Assembly (NCBI GenBank): GCA_044432725.1 | Contig: JAWXUL010000034.1 | Coordinates: 1-21,959, forward strand | Length of the DNA stretch: 21,959 nt | Origin: JAWXUK01 sp044432725 | GTDB taxonomy: Bacteria > Bacillota > Clostridia > Oscillospirales > Oscillospiraceae | Direction of reading: 5' to 3' | Position numbers and translations under genes: made by a program | The notes under the pieces: generated by a model | Database searches by the model: none | Told to the model about the DNA's origin: nothing | The model's input: only the letters and a program-made list of their open reading frames with translations | Shown here: positions 15,441 to 21,959 of the stretch, one piece after another | How positions within the stretch are numbered: the first letter of the stretch is position 1 | Layout: each line of letters begins with the position of its first letter

Positions 15441-16965
15441 CTGTTTGTAATATAGGAATTTCAAAAGAGAATGCCACAGCTTGGGGGAGGTTTTCTACAA
15501 AGACTTCACCAAAATGGGAGCTGATACAGGTCTTGACAATATAAAGCCCTAGACCCACTCGCTTTTCGCCGATTTGGGTTCGTGACTTGTCACCACGATA
15601 AAAGCTGTCCCATAAAAAGGGGATGTCTTCTTTGGGAATGGGGGTGCCACTGTTGGTGACTTGGAATTTCGCCTTTTGCTCTGGTGTTTGGGAGAGAGAA
15701 ACTTGTATTTCTCCTCCCTCTGGGCAGTGAGAAAAGGCATTGGTTAGATAATTCCGCAGGGCTTGTTCTAAATATTTCCCATCTCCTTTGACCCAGATTT
15801 CAGGTTCTATTGTTTGGGAGAAGGTGGTTTTATCTGCCAAAGGAGTTATTTTTTCTAAAATAGCTGAAACAAATTGAGAAAAATTCATGGGTTGGAGATT
15901 CATCTGAGACAGACCATTTTCCACAGCAGAGGTATCTAGTAACTGTTCCACCATAGCGTTCAGCCCTGCGGCTTCTTCAAAGATGGTGTCATAGTAAAAG
16001 TTTTTGTCCATGTTGGGCAAATCAAGTTTCAAGTTTTCGCTGTACATCATCAGCATGGAAAGGGGGGTTTTCATTTCGTGGGAGATATTTGCCACAAATT
16101 GCCGACGCATTTGCTCTAATTTTTCTTGATTTTCTACTTTGTTAGAGAGGGTTCGATTGTCTTGGTTCAGCTGGCGAATCATTTCTTCTAAATTGTCGGA
16201 CATGAGGTTGATGCTCACAGCAAGACTGGAGAGCTCTCTGGTTCTGACATTTTCGTCTGCATGGTTAGAAAAGTCTAAATCAGCGACTGCACGAGCCACT
16301 TGTTCCATTTCTACCACAGGGCGAGTGAAGCGTTGGGAGAAGAGCACCACAGTCAGAACTGCCAGTAAAATCACGCCTAAGGACACCCCAAAATTCACTT
16401 TATGAAAGAGCTCCACAGTATCATCAATGGCAATGGTGGAACACCAGATGGCGATGGTACGGTTTTGCCCTTTGTGGGTAAAGCTTTCCTCTACCCCGAT
16501 GACATTGTTTTCTACTTCATTGAAGAAAAGAAAATTACTCAGCTCAGAGCTTAGGGGAAATTCATCTAAGGGAAAAAGGGAGATTTGTGGATTTTGTTCG
16601 AGAAAGCTATGGCTTTGTAAAAAGTCAGTGATATTGTGCTTGGTCAGGACATTAAAGTTGCTTTTGTCTGGGGCTTGTCCCACAGAAGAGCTGTGATAGA
16701 TCAGTTGTTTGTCGCTGTAAATCATAATACGCAAATTGTTCACAGACTGGGCACGTTCCACCAAAGCGTATATTTGCATGGGGTCATCGGAATAGTTTTC
16801 TTTCACGTGTTCTAAGAGCGAAGAGATTTGTTCTTCTTTTTGTTTCAGGGTATAATTAGGGGCAAAGAAATTGAGAAAAAGCATTTGGCTGATCATGAAA
16901 AAACTGAGTATCCCAACAGACCAGAAAATCAGCTGTGTTCTAAGGCGGTGTTTTCTTTTGTTCAT
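15421..16965 (-). CDS. Sensor histidine kinase of a two-component system
   Basis: A 514-residue membrane kinase. Layout: TM1 about 11-33, an extracytoplasmic sensor of about 155 residues with no recognised fold, TM2 about 192-210, HAMP linker about 211-263, a coiled segment, HisKA with phospho-acceptor His296 in FVANISHEMKTPL, N-box LRNYLTNAFSHC, and G-box VGLGLYIVK. All catalytic motifs look intact. Its ATG overlaps the stop of the response regulator by 4 bases (ATGA), so the two are translationally coupled. The signal sensed is unknown. The last codons form half of a terminator hairpin. Confidence 0.94.
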   Translation of the reverse strand: MNKRKHRLRTQLIFWSVGILSFFMISQMLFLNFFAPNYTLKQKEEQISSLLEHVKENYSDDPMQIYALVERAQSVNNLRIMIYSDKQLIYHSSSVGQAPDKSNFNVLTKHNITDFLQSHSFLEQNPQISLFPLDEFPLSSELSNFLFFNEVENNVIGVEESFTHKGQNRTIAIWCSTIAIDDTVELFHKVNFGVSLGVILLAVLTVVLFSQRFTRPVVEMEQVARAVADLDFSNHADENVRTRELSSLAVSINLMSDNLEEMIRQLNQDNRTLSNKVENQEKLEQMRRQFVANISHEMKTPLSMLMMYSENLKLDLPNMDKNFYYDTIFEEAAGLNAMVEQLLDTSAVENGLSQMNLQPMNFSQFVSAILEKITPLADKTTFSQTIEPEIWVKGDGKYLEQALRNYLTNAFSHCPEGGEIQVSLSQTPEQKAKFQVTNSGTPIPKEDIPFLWDSFYRGDKSRTQIGEKRVGLGLYIVKTCISSHFGEVFVENLPQAVAFSFEIPILQTENDPPK

Positions 16966-17648
16966 TCTGGTACTTCCATACGATAGCCAATGCCAAAGAC
17001 AGTTTTGACCAAGGGATTCTCTTTGCCAAATTTACTGCGTAGCTGCTTTACATGGGTGTCCACGGTGCGAAGCTCTCCTGTGAAATCATAACCCCACACC
17101 CCATTGAGTAATTGTTCTCTGGACAGAATTTGTCCCACGTGGAGCATAAAAAAGGCAAGCAAATCAAATTCTCTCCGAGTGAGCTCTAATACCTTTTCTC
17201 CTAGTAGGGCTGTGCGGCTGGTTTGGTTTAAGCTTAAAGCACCCACTTCGATAGATTGTTGGTTGGACTTGCCCACTCGATTCATGATTGCTTCGATACG
17301 AAGCACCAAGACAGATTGGGAAAAGGGCTTGACCATGTAGTCATCTGCACCACTTTGGAAACCACGTATTTGGTCATATTCTGTTCCTTTTGCCGTGAGG
17401 AAAATCACAGGAACCAGAGAGGTCTTTCGAATTTCTTCTAATACTTCGGTACCGTCTAGTTTTGGCATCATCACATCCAGCAGAATTAAGTCAATTTCTG
17501 TGTTGTGTGCAGCGAAAACGTCCAAGGCTTCTTCCCCGTCGAAGGCCTCGAACACAGCATAGCCAGAAGCTGTCAGGTAGTCAGCAAGGACTCGTACAAT
17601 TCTTGCTTCGTCATCTACAATTAGGATTGCTTTTTGGGTTCCTTTCAT
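16962..17648 (-). CDS. OmpR/PhoB-family response regulator
   Basis: A 228-residue regulator: receiver domain (about 6-120) with acidic pair VDDE, phospho-acceptor Asp58 in LILLDVMMPK, LTAKG and KPF switch residues, then a winged-helix DNA-binding domain (about 130-225) with LTRREFDLLAFF, REQLLNGVWGYDF and RTVDTHVKQLRSKFG. The ATG at 17648 follows GGAGG. It is the first gene of a regulator-kinase operon that is divergent from a TauE/SafE exporter gene; the candidate binding site at 17740-17756 lies between them. Confidence 0.95.
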   Translation of the reverse strand: MKGTQKAILIVDDEARIVRVLADYLTASGYAVFEAFDGEEALDVFAAHNTEIDLILLDVMMPKLDGTEVLEEIRKTSLVPVIFLTAKGTEYDQIRGFQSGADDYMVKPFSQSVLVLRIEAIMNRVGKSNQQSIEVGALSLNQTSRTALLGEKVLELTRREFDLLAFFMLHVGQILSREQLLNGVWGYDFTGELRTVDTHVKQLRSKFGKENPLVKTVFGIGYRMEVPE

Positions 17649-17739
17649 GGAAAAACCTCCGATTGATTCTATTTATTTTTTATATTCATTACAGAGAGAG
17701 GACAGGCATTTCAGAGCTTAGTGTTAGTATAAGTTTATA

Positions 17740-17756
17740 TTGTGAGACTTTTGTGA
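17740..17756. promoter_or_regulatory. Candidate OmpR-type binding site (11-bp-spaced direct repeat)
   Basis: TTGTGA at 17740-17745 repeats exactly at 17751-17756, 11 bp start to start. Head-to-tail half-sites one helical turn apart are the known binding mode of OmpR/PhoB regulators. It lies in the gap between the response regulator gene and the divergent exporter gene. Assignment to this regulator is inference. Confidence 0.45.
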
Positions 17757-17795
17757 AGCTTTACTGTATTTTATGTAATTTTAATCTTTTTTATA

Positions 17796-17824
17796 GAGAC
17801 AGGGGCATTTTTTTTTGCTATGAT
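17796..17824 (+). promoter_or_regulatory. Probable promoter of the TauE/SafE gene
   Basis: GAGACA (17796-17801), 17-bp spacer, TATGAT (17819-17824), about 55 bases before the TTG start. The poor -35 box would suit activator control from the direct repeat about 80 bp upstream of the expected transcription start. Confidence 0.4.
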
Positions 17825-17879
17825 GTAGAATGAATAAAAAAAGGAATCTCTGGAAAGAGAATAAAGGGAGGAATCTAGT

Positions 17880-18650
17880 TTGGAAACAATGATCATCTGT
17901 TTGTTGGCAGGGTTAGGGGCAGGCTTGGGCACAGGCTTTGCAGGGATGAGTGCGGCGGTGGTTATTTCTCCCATGCTGATTACCTTTTTGGATCGGAATC
18001 CTTATGAAGCCATCGGCATAGCCCTTGCTTCTGATGTGCTTGCTTCTGCAGTCTCTGCTTATACTTATGGGAAAAATAAAAACATTGACTTAAAACGAGC
18101 CAAAACCTTATTTATTGCCGTGTTGGTTTTTACGGGGATCGGTGCTTATATTGCTTTTTTGGTGCCTCCTGCGACCATGGGGAATTTGACCGTGTATTCT
18201 GCATTGTTGATGGGGATAAATTTCTTGAAGAAGTCTTTCAGTGAAGAAAAAGTAGTTACTCCAAAAGAATTTTCTGGAAATGGGAAACAAATGGTGCCTA
18301 TTTTATGTGGTGCTTTGATTGGCTTTATCTGTGGCTTTATTGGAGCGGGTGGCGGCATTATGATGCTGATGATTCTCACCTTGGTGATGAATTTCGAGCT
18401 GAAAACAGCTGTGGGTACTTCTGTGTTTATCATGACATTTACTGCTCTTTATGGCTCTATCTCTCACTTTTCTCTCCACAGCATTATCCCTGACCCAGTC
18501 ATCATGGGGCTTTGTGTGGGTTCTACCTTGTTTTTTGCTCGCATGGGTTCTGTCTTTGCCAACAAGGCAGAGGCAAAAATCTTAAACCGAGCCACTGGGG
18601 TGGTGCTGTCATCTTTGGGTATTTTTATGCTATGGGCGACGTATTTTTAG
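17880..18650 (+). CDS. TauE/SafE (TSUP) family membrane exporter
   Basis: A 256-residue integral membrane protein with about eight hydrophobic segments in two halves. Each half opens with a glycine-rich helix pair of the family: LAGLGAGLGTGFAGMSAAVVISP near the N-terminus and GALIGFICGFIGAGGGIMMLMIL in the middle. It starts at TTG 17880 with GGGAGG about 8 bases upstream. TSUP proteins move sulfite, sulfoacetate or other organosulfur anions; the substrate cannot be told from sequence. It is divergent from a two-component system, which probably regulates it. A terminator at 18686 follows. Confidence 0.88.
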   Translation: METMIICLLAGLGAGLGTGFAGMSAAVVISPMLITFLDRNPYEAIGIALASDVLASAVSAYTYGKNKNIDLKRAKTLFIAVLVFTGIGAYIAFLVPPATMGNLTVYSALLMGINFLKKSFSEEKVVTPKEFSGNGKQMVPILCGALIGFICGFIGAGGGIMMLMILTLVMNFELKTAVGTSVFIMTFTALYGSISHFSLHSIIPDPVIMGLCVGSTLFFARMGSVFANKAEAKILNRATGVVLSSLGIFMLWATYF

Positions 18651-18685
18651 TTCTCCCCAAATGACGATCAAGATGGAGGAGTCCT

Positions 18686-18717
18686 GAATCCCTATGGGAG
18701 ACAGGGCTTCTCTTTTT
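18686..18717 (+). terminator. Terminator after the TauE/SafE gene
   Basis: GAATCCCT (18686-18693) with AGGGCTTC (18703-18710) gives 7 of 8 pairs around a 9-base loop, followed by TCTTTTT. Confidence 0.6.
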
Positions 18718-18773
18718 ATTGTTTGGCGATGTTAGCCCTGTGTATTGGGGTTTCATTCAGTGCAAGAAAGCCA

Positions 18774-18869
18774 GCCCTCTCAGTCAGCTAAAGCTGACAG
18801 CTCTCCCAGAGGGAGAGCCAGCCCTCTCACTCAGCAAGGCTGACAGCTATCCCAGAGGGAGAGCCAAGG
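18774..18869. repeat. Two tandem copies of a palindromic interspersed repeat
   Basis: Copy 1 (18774-18820) and copy 2 (18821-18869) abut. Each has GCCCTCTC, an inner inverted repeat (GTCAGCT/AGCTGAC in copy 1), CTGACAGCT and a closing CCCAGAGGGAGAGCCA. In copy 1 CTCTCCC/GGGAGAG also forms a hairpin. A trailing fragment AGAGCCAAG follows near 18880. Similar elements are, as far as I recall, scattered between genes in gut Clostridia. The rest of 18651-19031 holds a terminator, AT-rich DNA and the gntR promoter; no gene is supported there. Confidence 0.8.
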
Positions 18870-18932
18870 ATGACACAAGGAGAGCCAAGAGCGACTTCCA
18901 AACAATATAATTAAAAAAATGCAAAAAAAGCC

Positions 18933-18961
18933 TTGACAAAATCTTCGTCCTACTGTACTAT
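18933..18961 (+). promoter_or_regulatory. Promoter of the GntR-ABC operon
   Basis: TTGACA (18933-18938), 17-bp spacer, TACTAT (18956-18961). The -10 sits inside GTACTATGTAC and the operator-like palindrome follows at once. Confidence 0.75.
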
Positions 18962-18966
18962 GTACT

Positions 18967-18983
18967 TAAGACAACTTGTCTTA
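18967..18983. promoter_or_regulatory. Operator-like perfect palindrome at the gntR transcription start
   Basis: TAAGACAA-C-TTGTCTTA: 8-bp perfect arms around one base, starting 5 bases after the -10 box, so it covers the expected transcription start. Position and symmetry suit autorepression by the dimeric GntR-family protein encoded next (inference). Confidence 0.65.
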
Positions 18984-19031
18984 GTGGAGTAAGTCAAGTT
19001 GGCGAAAGTTGGAATGAGGAGGTGTGACTGA

Positions 19032-19403
19032 TTGAAATGGAATTTTGATAGCAAGCGACCTATTTATTTGCAAATTGTAGAAGTGTTAAAGGCTGATATT
19101 TTGGCAGGAGTATATCCTGTCTCTAGCAAATTTCCCACGGTCAGAGATCTGGCAGTGGAAGCTTCGGTGAACCCAAACACCATGATGAAGGCATTGCAAA
19201 TGTTAGAAGGAGAAGGCTTTTTGGTGAGTCATCGCAGCACAGGGCGAGAGGTGACGGCTGATTTATCCAAGCTTTCTTTTGAAAAAGAAGCGAATACCAA
19301 GGAGATCATTGGAACTTTTCTGGAACAAATGGGTCAATTAGGGTATGAGTCAGAAACAATTATAGAGTTATTAAAGGAGGAGATGGATCATGGCATTGGT
19401 TGA
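19032..19403 (+). CDS. GntR-family regulator, YtrA subfamily
   Basis: A 123-residue short regulator: a GntR winged helix-turn-helix (about 8-75) with RPIYLQIVEVLKADILAG, FPTVRDLAVEASVNPNTMMKAL and EGFLVSHRSTGREV, plus a tail of about 45 residues for dimerisation, the size of the YtrA subfamily that lacks a large ligand domain. It starts at TTG 19032, 9 bases after AGGAGG (19017-19022); no ATG is in frame nearby. It overlaps the ATPase gene by 14 bases. By analogy to YtrA it would repress this operon and be released by cell-envelope stress. The promoter and palindromic operator lie just upstream. Confidence 0.92.
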   Translation: MKWNFDSKRPIYLQIVEVLKADILAGVYPVSSKFPTVRDLAVEASVNPNTMMKALQMLEGEGFLVSHRSTGREVTADLSKLSFEKEANTKEIIGTFLEQMGQLGYESETIIELLKEEMDHGIG

Positions 19404-20094
19404 AATAAATAATGTGACCAAGGTATATGGCAGAAAGAAAGTTGCCTTGAATCAGGTGAGTTTATCCTTGGAATCTGGGAAAATCATTGGTTTATTAGGA
19501 CCCAACGGCAGTGGAAAAACCACAATGATTAAAATTTTGGCAGGATTGTTAAAACAAAATCAGGGAGAGGTGAAGGTGGATGGTCATGCCATTGGTGTGG
19601 AGACAAAGGCTGTGGTAAGCTATCTTCCTGATGTGAGTTATATCAAGGATAATCAAAAAATATCAGAAGTCATTCAGTTTTTTACTGATTTTTACCCTGA
19701 TTTTCAGGCAGAACGTGCGGTGACCATGTTGGAAAGACTGAATATTTCCATAGAGTCTAAGTATAAAACCTTGTCGAAAGGGATGAAGGAGAAGGTACAG
19801 TTGGTGTTGGTGATGAGTCGTCGGGCGAAGCTTTATTTGTTGGACGAGCCTATCGCTGGGGTGGACCCTGCTTCTCGGGATTATATCTTGAACACCATCA
19901 TTAAAAATTATGATGAAAATGCCACCATTATCATCTCGACCCATTTGATTATGGATATTGAGTCCATTTTAGATCAGGTGATTTTCATTCATGATTCCAA
20001 TATTGGCTTGGTTAGTTCGGTGGATGAAATTCGGGAACAGCATGGAAAATCTGTGGATGAATACTTTCGGGAGGTGTACAGATGCAACTATTAA
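19390..20094 (+). CDS. ABC transporter ATP-binding protein (YtrB-like)
   Basis: A 234-residue ATPase subunit with Walker A GPNGSGKTT (about 35-43), a variant signature LSKGMKEK, Walker B LYLLDEPIAGVDPASRD and switch His in ISTHL. The D-loop reads GVDPASR. The ATG at 19390 has AGGAGG 8-9 bases upstream inside gntR. It overlaps the permease gene by 13 bases, so regulator, ATPase and permease are translated in a coupled fashion. It powers the membrane protein encoded next; the cargo is unknown, perhaps an antimicrobial peptide or envelope compound as for similar GntR-linked exporters. Confidence 0.93.
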   Translation: MALVEINNVTKVYGRKKVALNQVSLSLESGKIIGLLGPNGSGKTTMIKILAGLLKQNQGEVKVDGHAIGVETKAVVSYLPDVSYIKDNQKISEVIQFFTDFYPDFQAERAVTMLERLNISIESKYKTLSKGMKEKVQLVLVMSRRAKLYLLDEPIAGVDPASRDYILNTIIKNYDENATIIISTHLIMDIESILDQVIFIHDSNIGLVSSVDEIREQHGKSVDEYFREVYRCNY

Positions 20095-20825
20095 AATATG
20101 ATTTCAAGAGTCTTTGGGCAATCTGTTTGCCAGCCTATGCCCTCACGGCATTGGGGTTTTGTTGGAATGGGGTCTTGGGCTTTTTTCTAGAAAATATGAA
20201 TAGCGATTTTCCTTATGAACTGGCTAGTATATTAGAAATGATTTATGATGTCACTAACTTTTTTATCTGTCTTTTGGTGGTGTTGACGGGGATTTGGATT
20301 GTCACGGACTTTTATAAGACCGTTTTTGGGAAAATTGGCTATCTTACGCATACTTTACCAGTGAAAGCAGAACATATTTTACTTTCTAAGGTTTTTTCTG
20401 GTATGTGTATGTTCGCTCTTTCTTCCCTCATCGCTGGTGCTGCCTTATTTATCCTAGAAAATTTGAGAAATGGTTGGTATTGGGATTATTGGTTTGATTC
20501 TGATTTGCTACAATTTGGGATTAGTATACTCTTTGCAGGCGTAGCAGGTGTTTTGTTACAAATGTTGTCTATGTTTCTTGCCATTGCCTTGGCACATATG
20601 ACCAAGCACAAAGTGGGGCTTTCTGTCGTCTTTTACTTGGTGTTATATCATTTGGTGGGAAATATTCCTGTGTTTGGGACTATTTTGGTGTTTTACAATT
20701 ATAATGGTGCAAATTTAGGGTTCTTTATCACTTTTTGGATCTATGGTGTGCTTGCTTTGTTGATTTCACCACTTCTTTACTTCGCTACTTTGGGGATTAT
20801 GAAAAAGAAGTTGAATTTGGAGTAG
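20082..20825 (+). CDS. ABC-2-like transporter permease
   Basis: A 247-residue membrane protein with six likely membrane segments: an early one (LWAICLPAYALTALGFCW), FFICLLVVLTGIWIV, MFALSSLIAGAALFIL, SILFAGVAGVLLQMLSMFLAIALAH, VVFYLVLYHLVGNIPVFGTILVF, and ALLISPLLYFATLGIM near the end. VTDFYKTVFGKIGYLTHTLPVKAEHILLSK is the loop typical of clostridial ABC-2-type exporter subunits next to YtrA/YtrB genes. It has GGAGG before ATG 20082. It is the last gene of the operon, ending at the terminator 20830-20865. Confidence 0.85.
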   Translation: MQLLKYDFKSLWAICLPAYALTALGFCWNGVLGFFLENMNSDFPYELASILEMIYDVTNFFICLLVVLTGIWIVTDFYKTVFGKIGYLTHTLPVKAEHILLSKVFSGMCMFALSSLIAGAALFILENLRNGWYWDYWFDSDLLQFGISILFAGVAGVLLQMLSMFLAIALAHMTKHKVGLSVVFYLVLYHLVGNIPVFGTILVFYNYNGANLGFFITFWIYGVLALLISPLLYFATLGIMKKKLNLE

Positions 20826-20829
20826 TATT

Positions 20830-20865
20830 TATTGGTTCTCTTTGGAAGAGGACCAATATTTTTTT
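20830..20865 (+). terminator. Terminator after the GntR-ABC operon
   Basis: A 12-bp stem with one G-U (20831-20842 with 20846-20857), extended by one A-T pair (20830/20858), 3-base loop, followed by seven T (20859-20865). Confidence 0.93.
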
Positions 20866-20922
20866 GAGTAAATTCTTTTCTTTGGTACATACTAATGCCA
20901 CAAAAGGAAAGAGGTGTCACAA

Positions 20923-21594
20923 ATGGAAGAAGAAAGTCAAGCACTGACAGAAAAAAATATGCAAAGCATCACAGATTTGGGAGCCACAGTGGTAGAGGGG
21001 AAGAATGGGAATATCCATATTCTCACAGTGGTGGGACAGGTGGAGGGGCATCAGATTCTTCCTCCTCAAAGCAAAACCACGAAATACGAGCATGTCATGC
21101 CGCTTCTTGCCAGTTTAGAGGTAGATCCAGAAGTAGATGGGGTGTTGGTGCTGCTGAATACCATGGGAGGAGATGTGGAGGCTGGGCTTGGGATAGCAGA
21201 ACTCATCGCCAGTATGGAGAAGCCAACAGTTTCTTTGGTGTTGGGGGGAGGACATTCCATAGGGGTGCCTCTTGCTGTTGCCAGTAAACGAAGTTTTATC
21301 GTGCCATCAGGTGCCATGACTCTCCATCCTGTGAGATTGAATGGCTTGGTCATAGCTGTTCCCCAGACGTTTTATTATTTTCAACGAATTCAAGAGAGAA
21401 TCTCACGCTTTATTGTGAATAATTCGCAGATCAAAGAGGAATTATTGACAGAACTCATGACACGCACAGGAGAACTGGCAGCAGATGTGGGTTCGGTGAT
21501 TTACGGAGAGGAAGCAGTTGCTTTGGGACTTATTGATCAAATTGGTGGGCTTTCTGATGCCTTGGAATCTTTGGAAGAGATGATGGGAAAATAA
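20923..21594 (+). CDS. tepA: ClpP-family serine protease, TepA-like
   Basis: A 223-residue soluble protein of the ClpP/crotonase fold, closely resembling Bacillus TepA (translocation-enhancing protein). Seen: LLNTMGGDVEAGLGIAELIAS oxyanion-side strand, PTVSLVLGGGHSIGVPLAVAS with likely catalytic Ser112, and MTLHPVRLNG with likely His135, at the spacing expected of ClpP enzymes. VPQTFYYFQRIQERI and TGELAADVGSVIYGEEAVALGLIDQIGG are hallmark TepA segments. No signal peptide is seen. Start: ATG 20923, 8 bases after GAGG; the GTG at 20914 overlaps that site. A promoter with its -35 in the preceding terminator's T tract (TTGAGT, 20864) is possible but weak. In B. subtilis TepA was linked to presecretory protein handling and to spore-protein degradation; which applies here is unknown. 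Confidence 0.88.
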   Translation: MEEESQALTEKNMQSITDLGATVVEGKNGNIHILTVVGQVEGHQILPPQSKTTKYEHVMPLLASLEVDPEVDGVLVLLNTMGGDVEAGLGIAELIASMEKPTVSLVLGGGHSIGVPLAVASKRSFIVPSGAMTLHPVRLNGLVIAVPQTFYYFQRIQERISRFIVNNSQIKEELLTELMTRTGELAADVGSVIYGEEAVALGLIDQIGGLSDALESLEEMMGK

Positions 21595-21626
21595 ATTTTT
21601 ACTACCAGAAAATCTCTAAAAAAAGC

Positions 21627-21655
21627 TTGCCAAAAGAGAAAAGCTATGGTATACT
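21627..21655 (+). promoter_or_regulatory. Strong extended -10 promoter of tRNA-Gly
   Basis: TTGCCA (21627-21632), 17-bp spacer, TATACT (21650-21655) with the extended TGn element at 21647-21649. It is about 18 bases before the mature tRNA start. Confidence 0.85.
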
Positions 21656-21672
21656 ATATCTACAATGAATTT

Positions 21673-21746
21673 GCAGGTGTAGTTCAATGGCAGAATGTCA
21701 GCTTCCCAAGCTGAACACGAGGGTTCGATTCCCTTCACCTGCTCCA
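21673..21746 (+). tRNA. tRNA-Gly (anticodon CCC)
   Basis: A 74-nt cloverleaf: acceptor arm GCAGGTG pairing with CACCTGC, D arm GTTC/GAAT, anticodon stem TCAGC/GCTGA around the 7-base loop TTCCCAA (anticodon CCC, reading GGG), T arm with GGTTCGATTCC, discriminator T and encoded CCA at 21744-21746. All arms pair, with one G-U in the D stem. Confidence 0.95.
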
Positions 21747-21752
21747 TGCACT

Positions 21753-21779
21753 ATTTCCACCCTTCGGGGTGGAAATTTT
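21753..21779 (+). terminator. UUCG-tetraloop terminator after tRNA-Gly
   Basis: ATTTCCACCC (21753-21762) pairs perfectly with GGGTGGAAAT (21767-21776) around TTCG closed by C-G, then a T stretch. A second hairpin (TTTCATTTTC 21777-21786 with GAAAATGAAA 21791-21800, loop TGCG) follows directly. Confidence 0.92.
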
Positions 21780-21806
21780 CATTTTCTGCGGAAAATGAAA
21801 CCGTGC

Positions 21807-21834
21807 TATCAAGGGGGACTAGTCCCCCTTGATA
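21807..21834. repeat. Perfect 28-bp palindrome downstream of the tRNA
   Basis: The 14-bp left arm (TATCAAGGGGGACT, 21807-21820) is followed immediately by its exact reverse complement (21821-21834), centred on ACTAGT. It has no U tract and stands after two hairpins, so it is not simply the tRNA terminator. Confidence 0.9.
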
Positions 21835-21864
21835 AATCCCCCTAGCCTACGGCGTGGACGAGGG

Positions 21865-21954
21865 ACGAGGGTCGGTGTGCCCCCCATGCTCTCCGAGGGG
21901 GACGAAGGACGGTGGACGAGGGTCGGTGTGTCCCCCATGCTCTCCGAGGGGGAC
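21865..21954. repeat. GC-rich 51-bp-period tandem repeat running to the window end
   Basis: A 39-bp unit at 21865-21903 recurs at 21916-21954 with one difference (C at 21880, T at 21931). Each has ...CGGTGTG then a C run, ATGCTCTCCGA and a G run, so each forms a hairpin. In the second copy GGTGTGTCCCCC pairs perfectly with GGGGGACACACC at 21948-21959. Composition is far richer in GC than the genes around it. No reading frame is supported in 21747-21959. Confidence 0.85.
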
Positions 21955-21959
21955 ACACC

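Noticed and set aside
18719..18910. 63-codon open frame across the interspersed repeats
   Set aside because: Its sequence is the translation of the palindromic repeat (ASPLSQLKLTALPEGEPALS), with no ribosome site; not a gene.
21747..21959. CRISPR array from the 51-bp-period repeat
   Set aside because: Only two units, the intervening 12 bases are too short for a spacer, and there are no cas genes.

Overview
The window looks like chromosomal DNA of a low-to-moderate GC Gram-positive anaerobe of the Bacillota, most likely class Clostridia. The reasons are strong AGGAGG-type ribosome binding sites, occasional TTG starts, short U-tailed terminators, a lipobox lipoprotein, a membrane-anchored clostripain-family protease, a TepA/ClpP-like protease, a YtrA-type GntR regulator with its ABC exporter, and the Leloir galK-galT-galE order with a type 2 (class II) galT. 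No phage, transposase, CRISPR or plasmid genes were seen. This is mostly housekeeping and environmental-response content with a few unusual genes.

Layout. (1) 1-2241: 3' part of a C11 (clostripain) protease with an 18-bp tandem repeat (PPQQVV) before a membrane anchor; its 5' end lies outside the window. (2) 2293-3139: a thiS-thiF pair (sulfur-carrier protein and its adenylating enzyme) closed by a terminator. (3) 3246-7002, minus strand: galK-galT-galE operon, divergent from an AraC-family regulator (7167-7979). (4) 8124-12817: a large lipoprotein with a consensus promoter, an acidic His-rich linker and a C-terminal substrate-binding domain, followed by a P1B copper-exporting ATPase whose C-terminal chaperone-like domain has its own internal ribosome binding site. 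(5) 12971-13723, minus: a PAS-like protein, divergent from a water-forming-type NADH oxidase (14017-15357). (6) 15421-17648, minus: a response regulator and histidine kinase, divergent from a TauE/SafE-type anion exporter (17880-18650). (7) 18651-19031: a gene-free stretch with a terminator, two tandem copies of a palindromic interspersed repeat, and a promoter-operator. (8) 19032-20825: GntR/YtrA regulator, ABC ATPase and permease, translationally overlapping. (9) 20923-21594: TepA-like protease. (10) 21673-21746: tRNA-Gly(CCC) with a strong promoter and a UUCG terminator, then GC-rich palindromes and a 51-bp-period repeat running off the window end.

How the genes work together. The gal genes would convert galactose to UDP-glucose/glucose-1-phosphate under likely control of the divergent AraC protein; no galactose transporter is in the window. 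The lipoprotein-copA pair may form a metal-handling unit, which is inference. The two-component system probably controls the divergent exporter, supported by an 11-bp-spaced direct repeat between them. The GntR-ABC set resembles envelope-stress exporters of the Ytr type. The most notable points are the internal start in copA, the orphan His-rich lipoprotein with paired DGMSSAT motifs, the Arg-to-Cys change in ThiF, and the repeat-rich flank of the tRNA.
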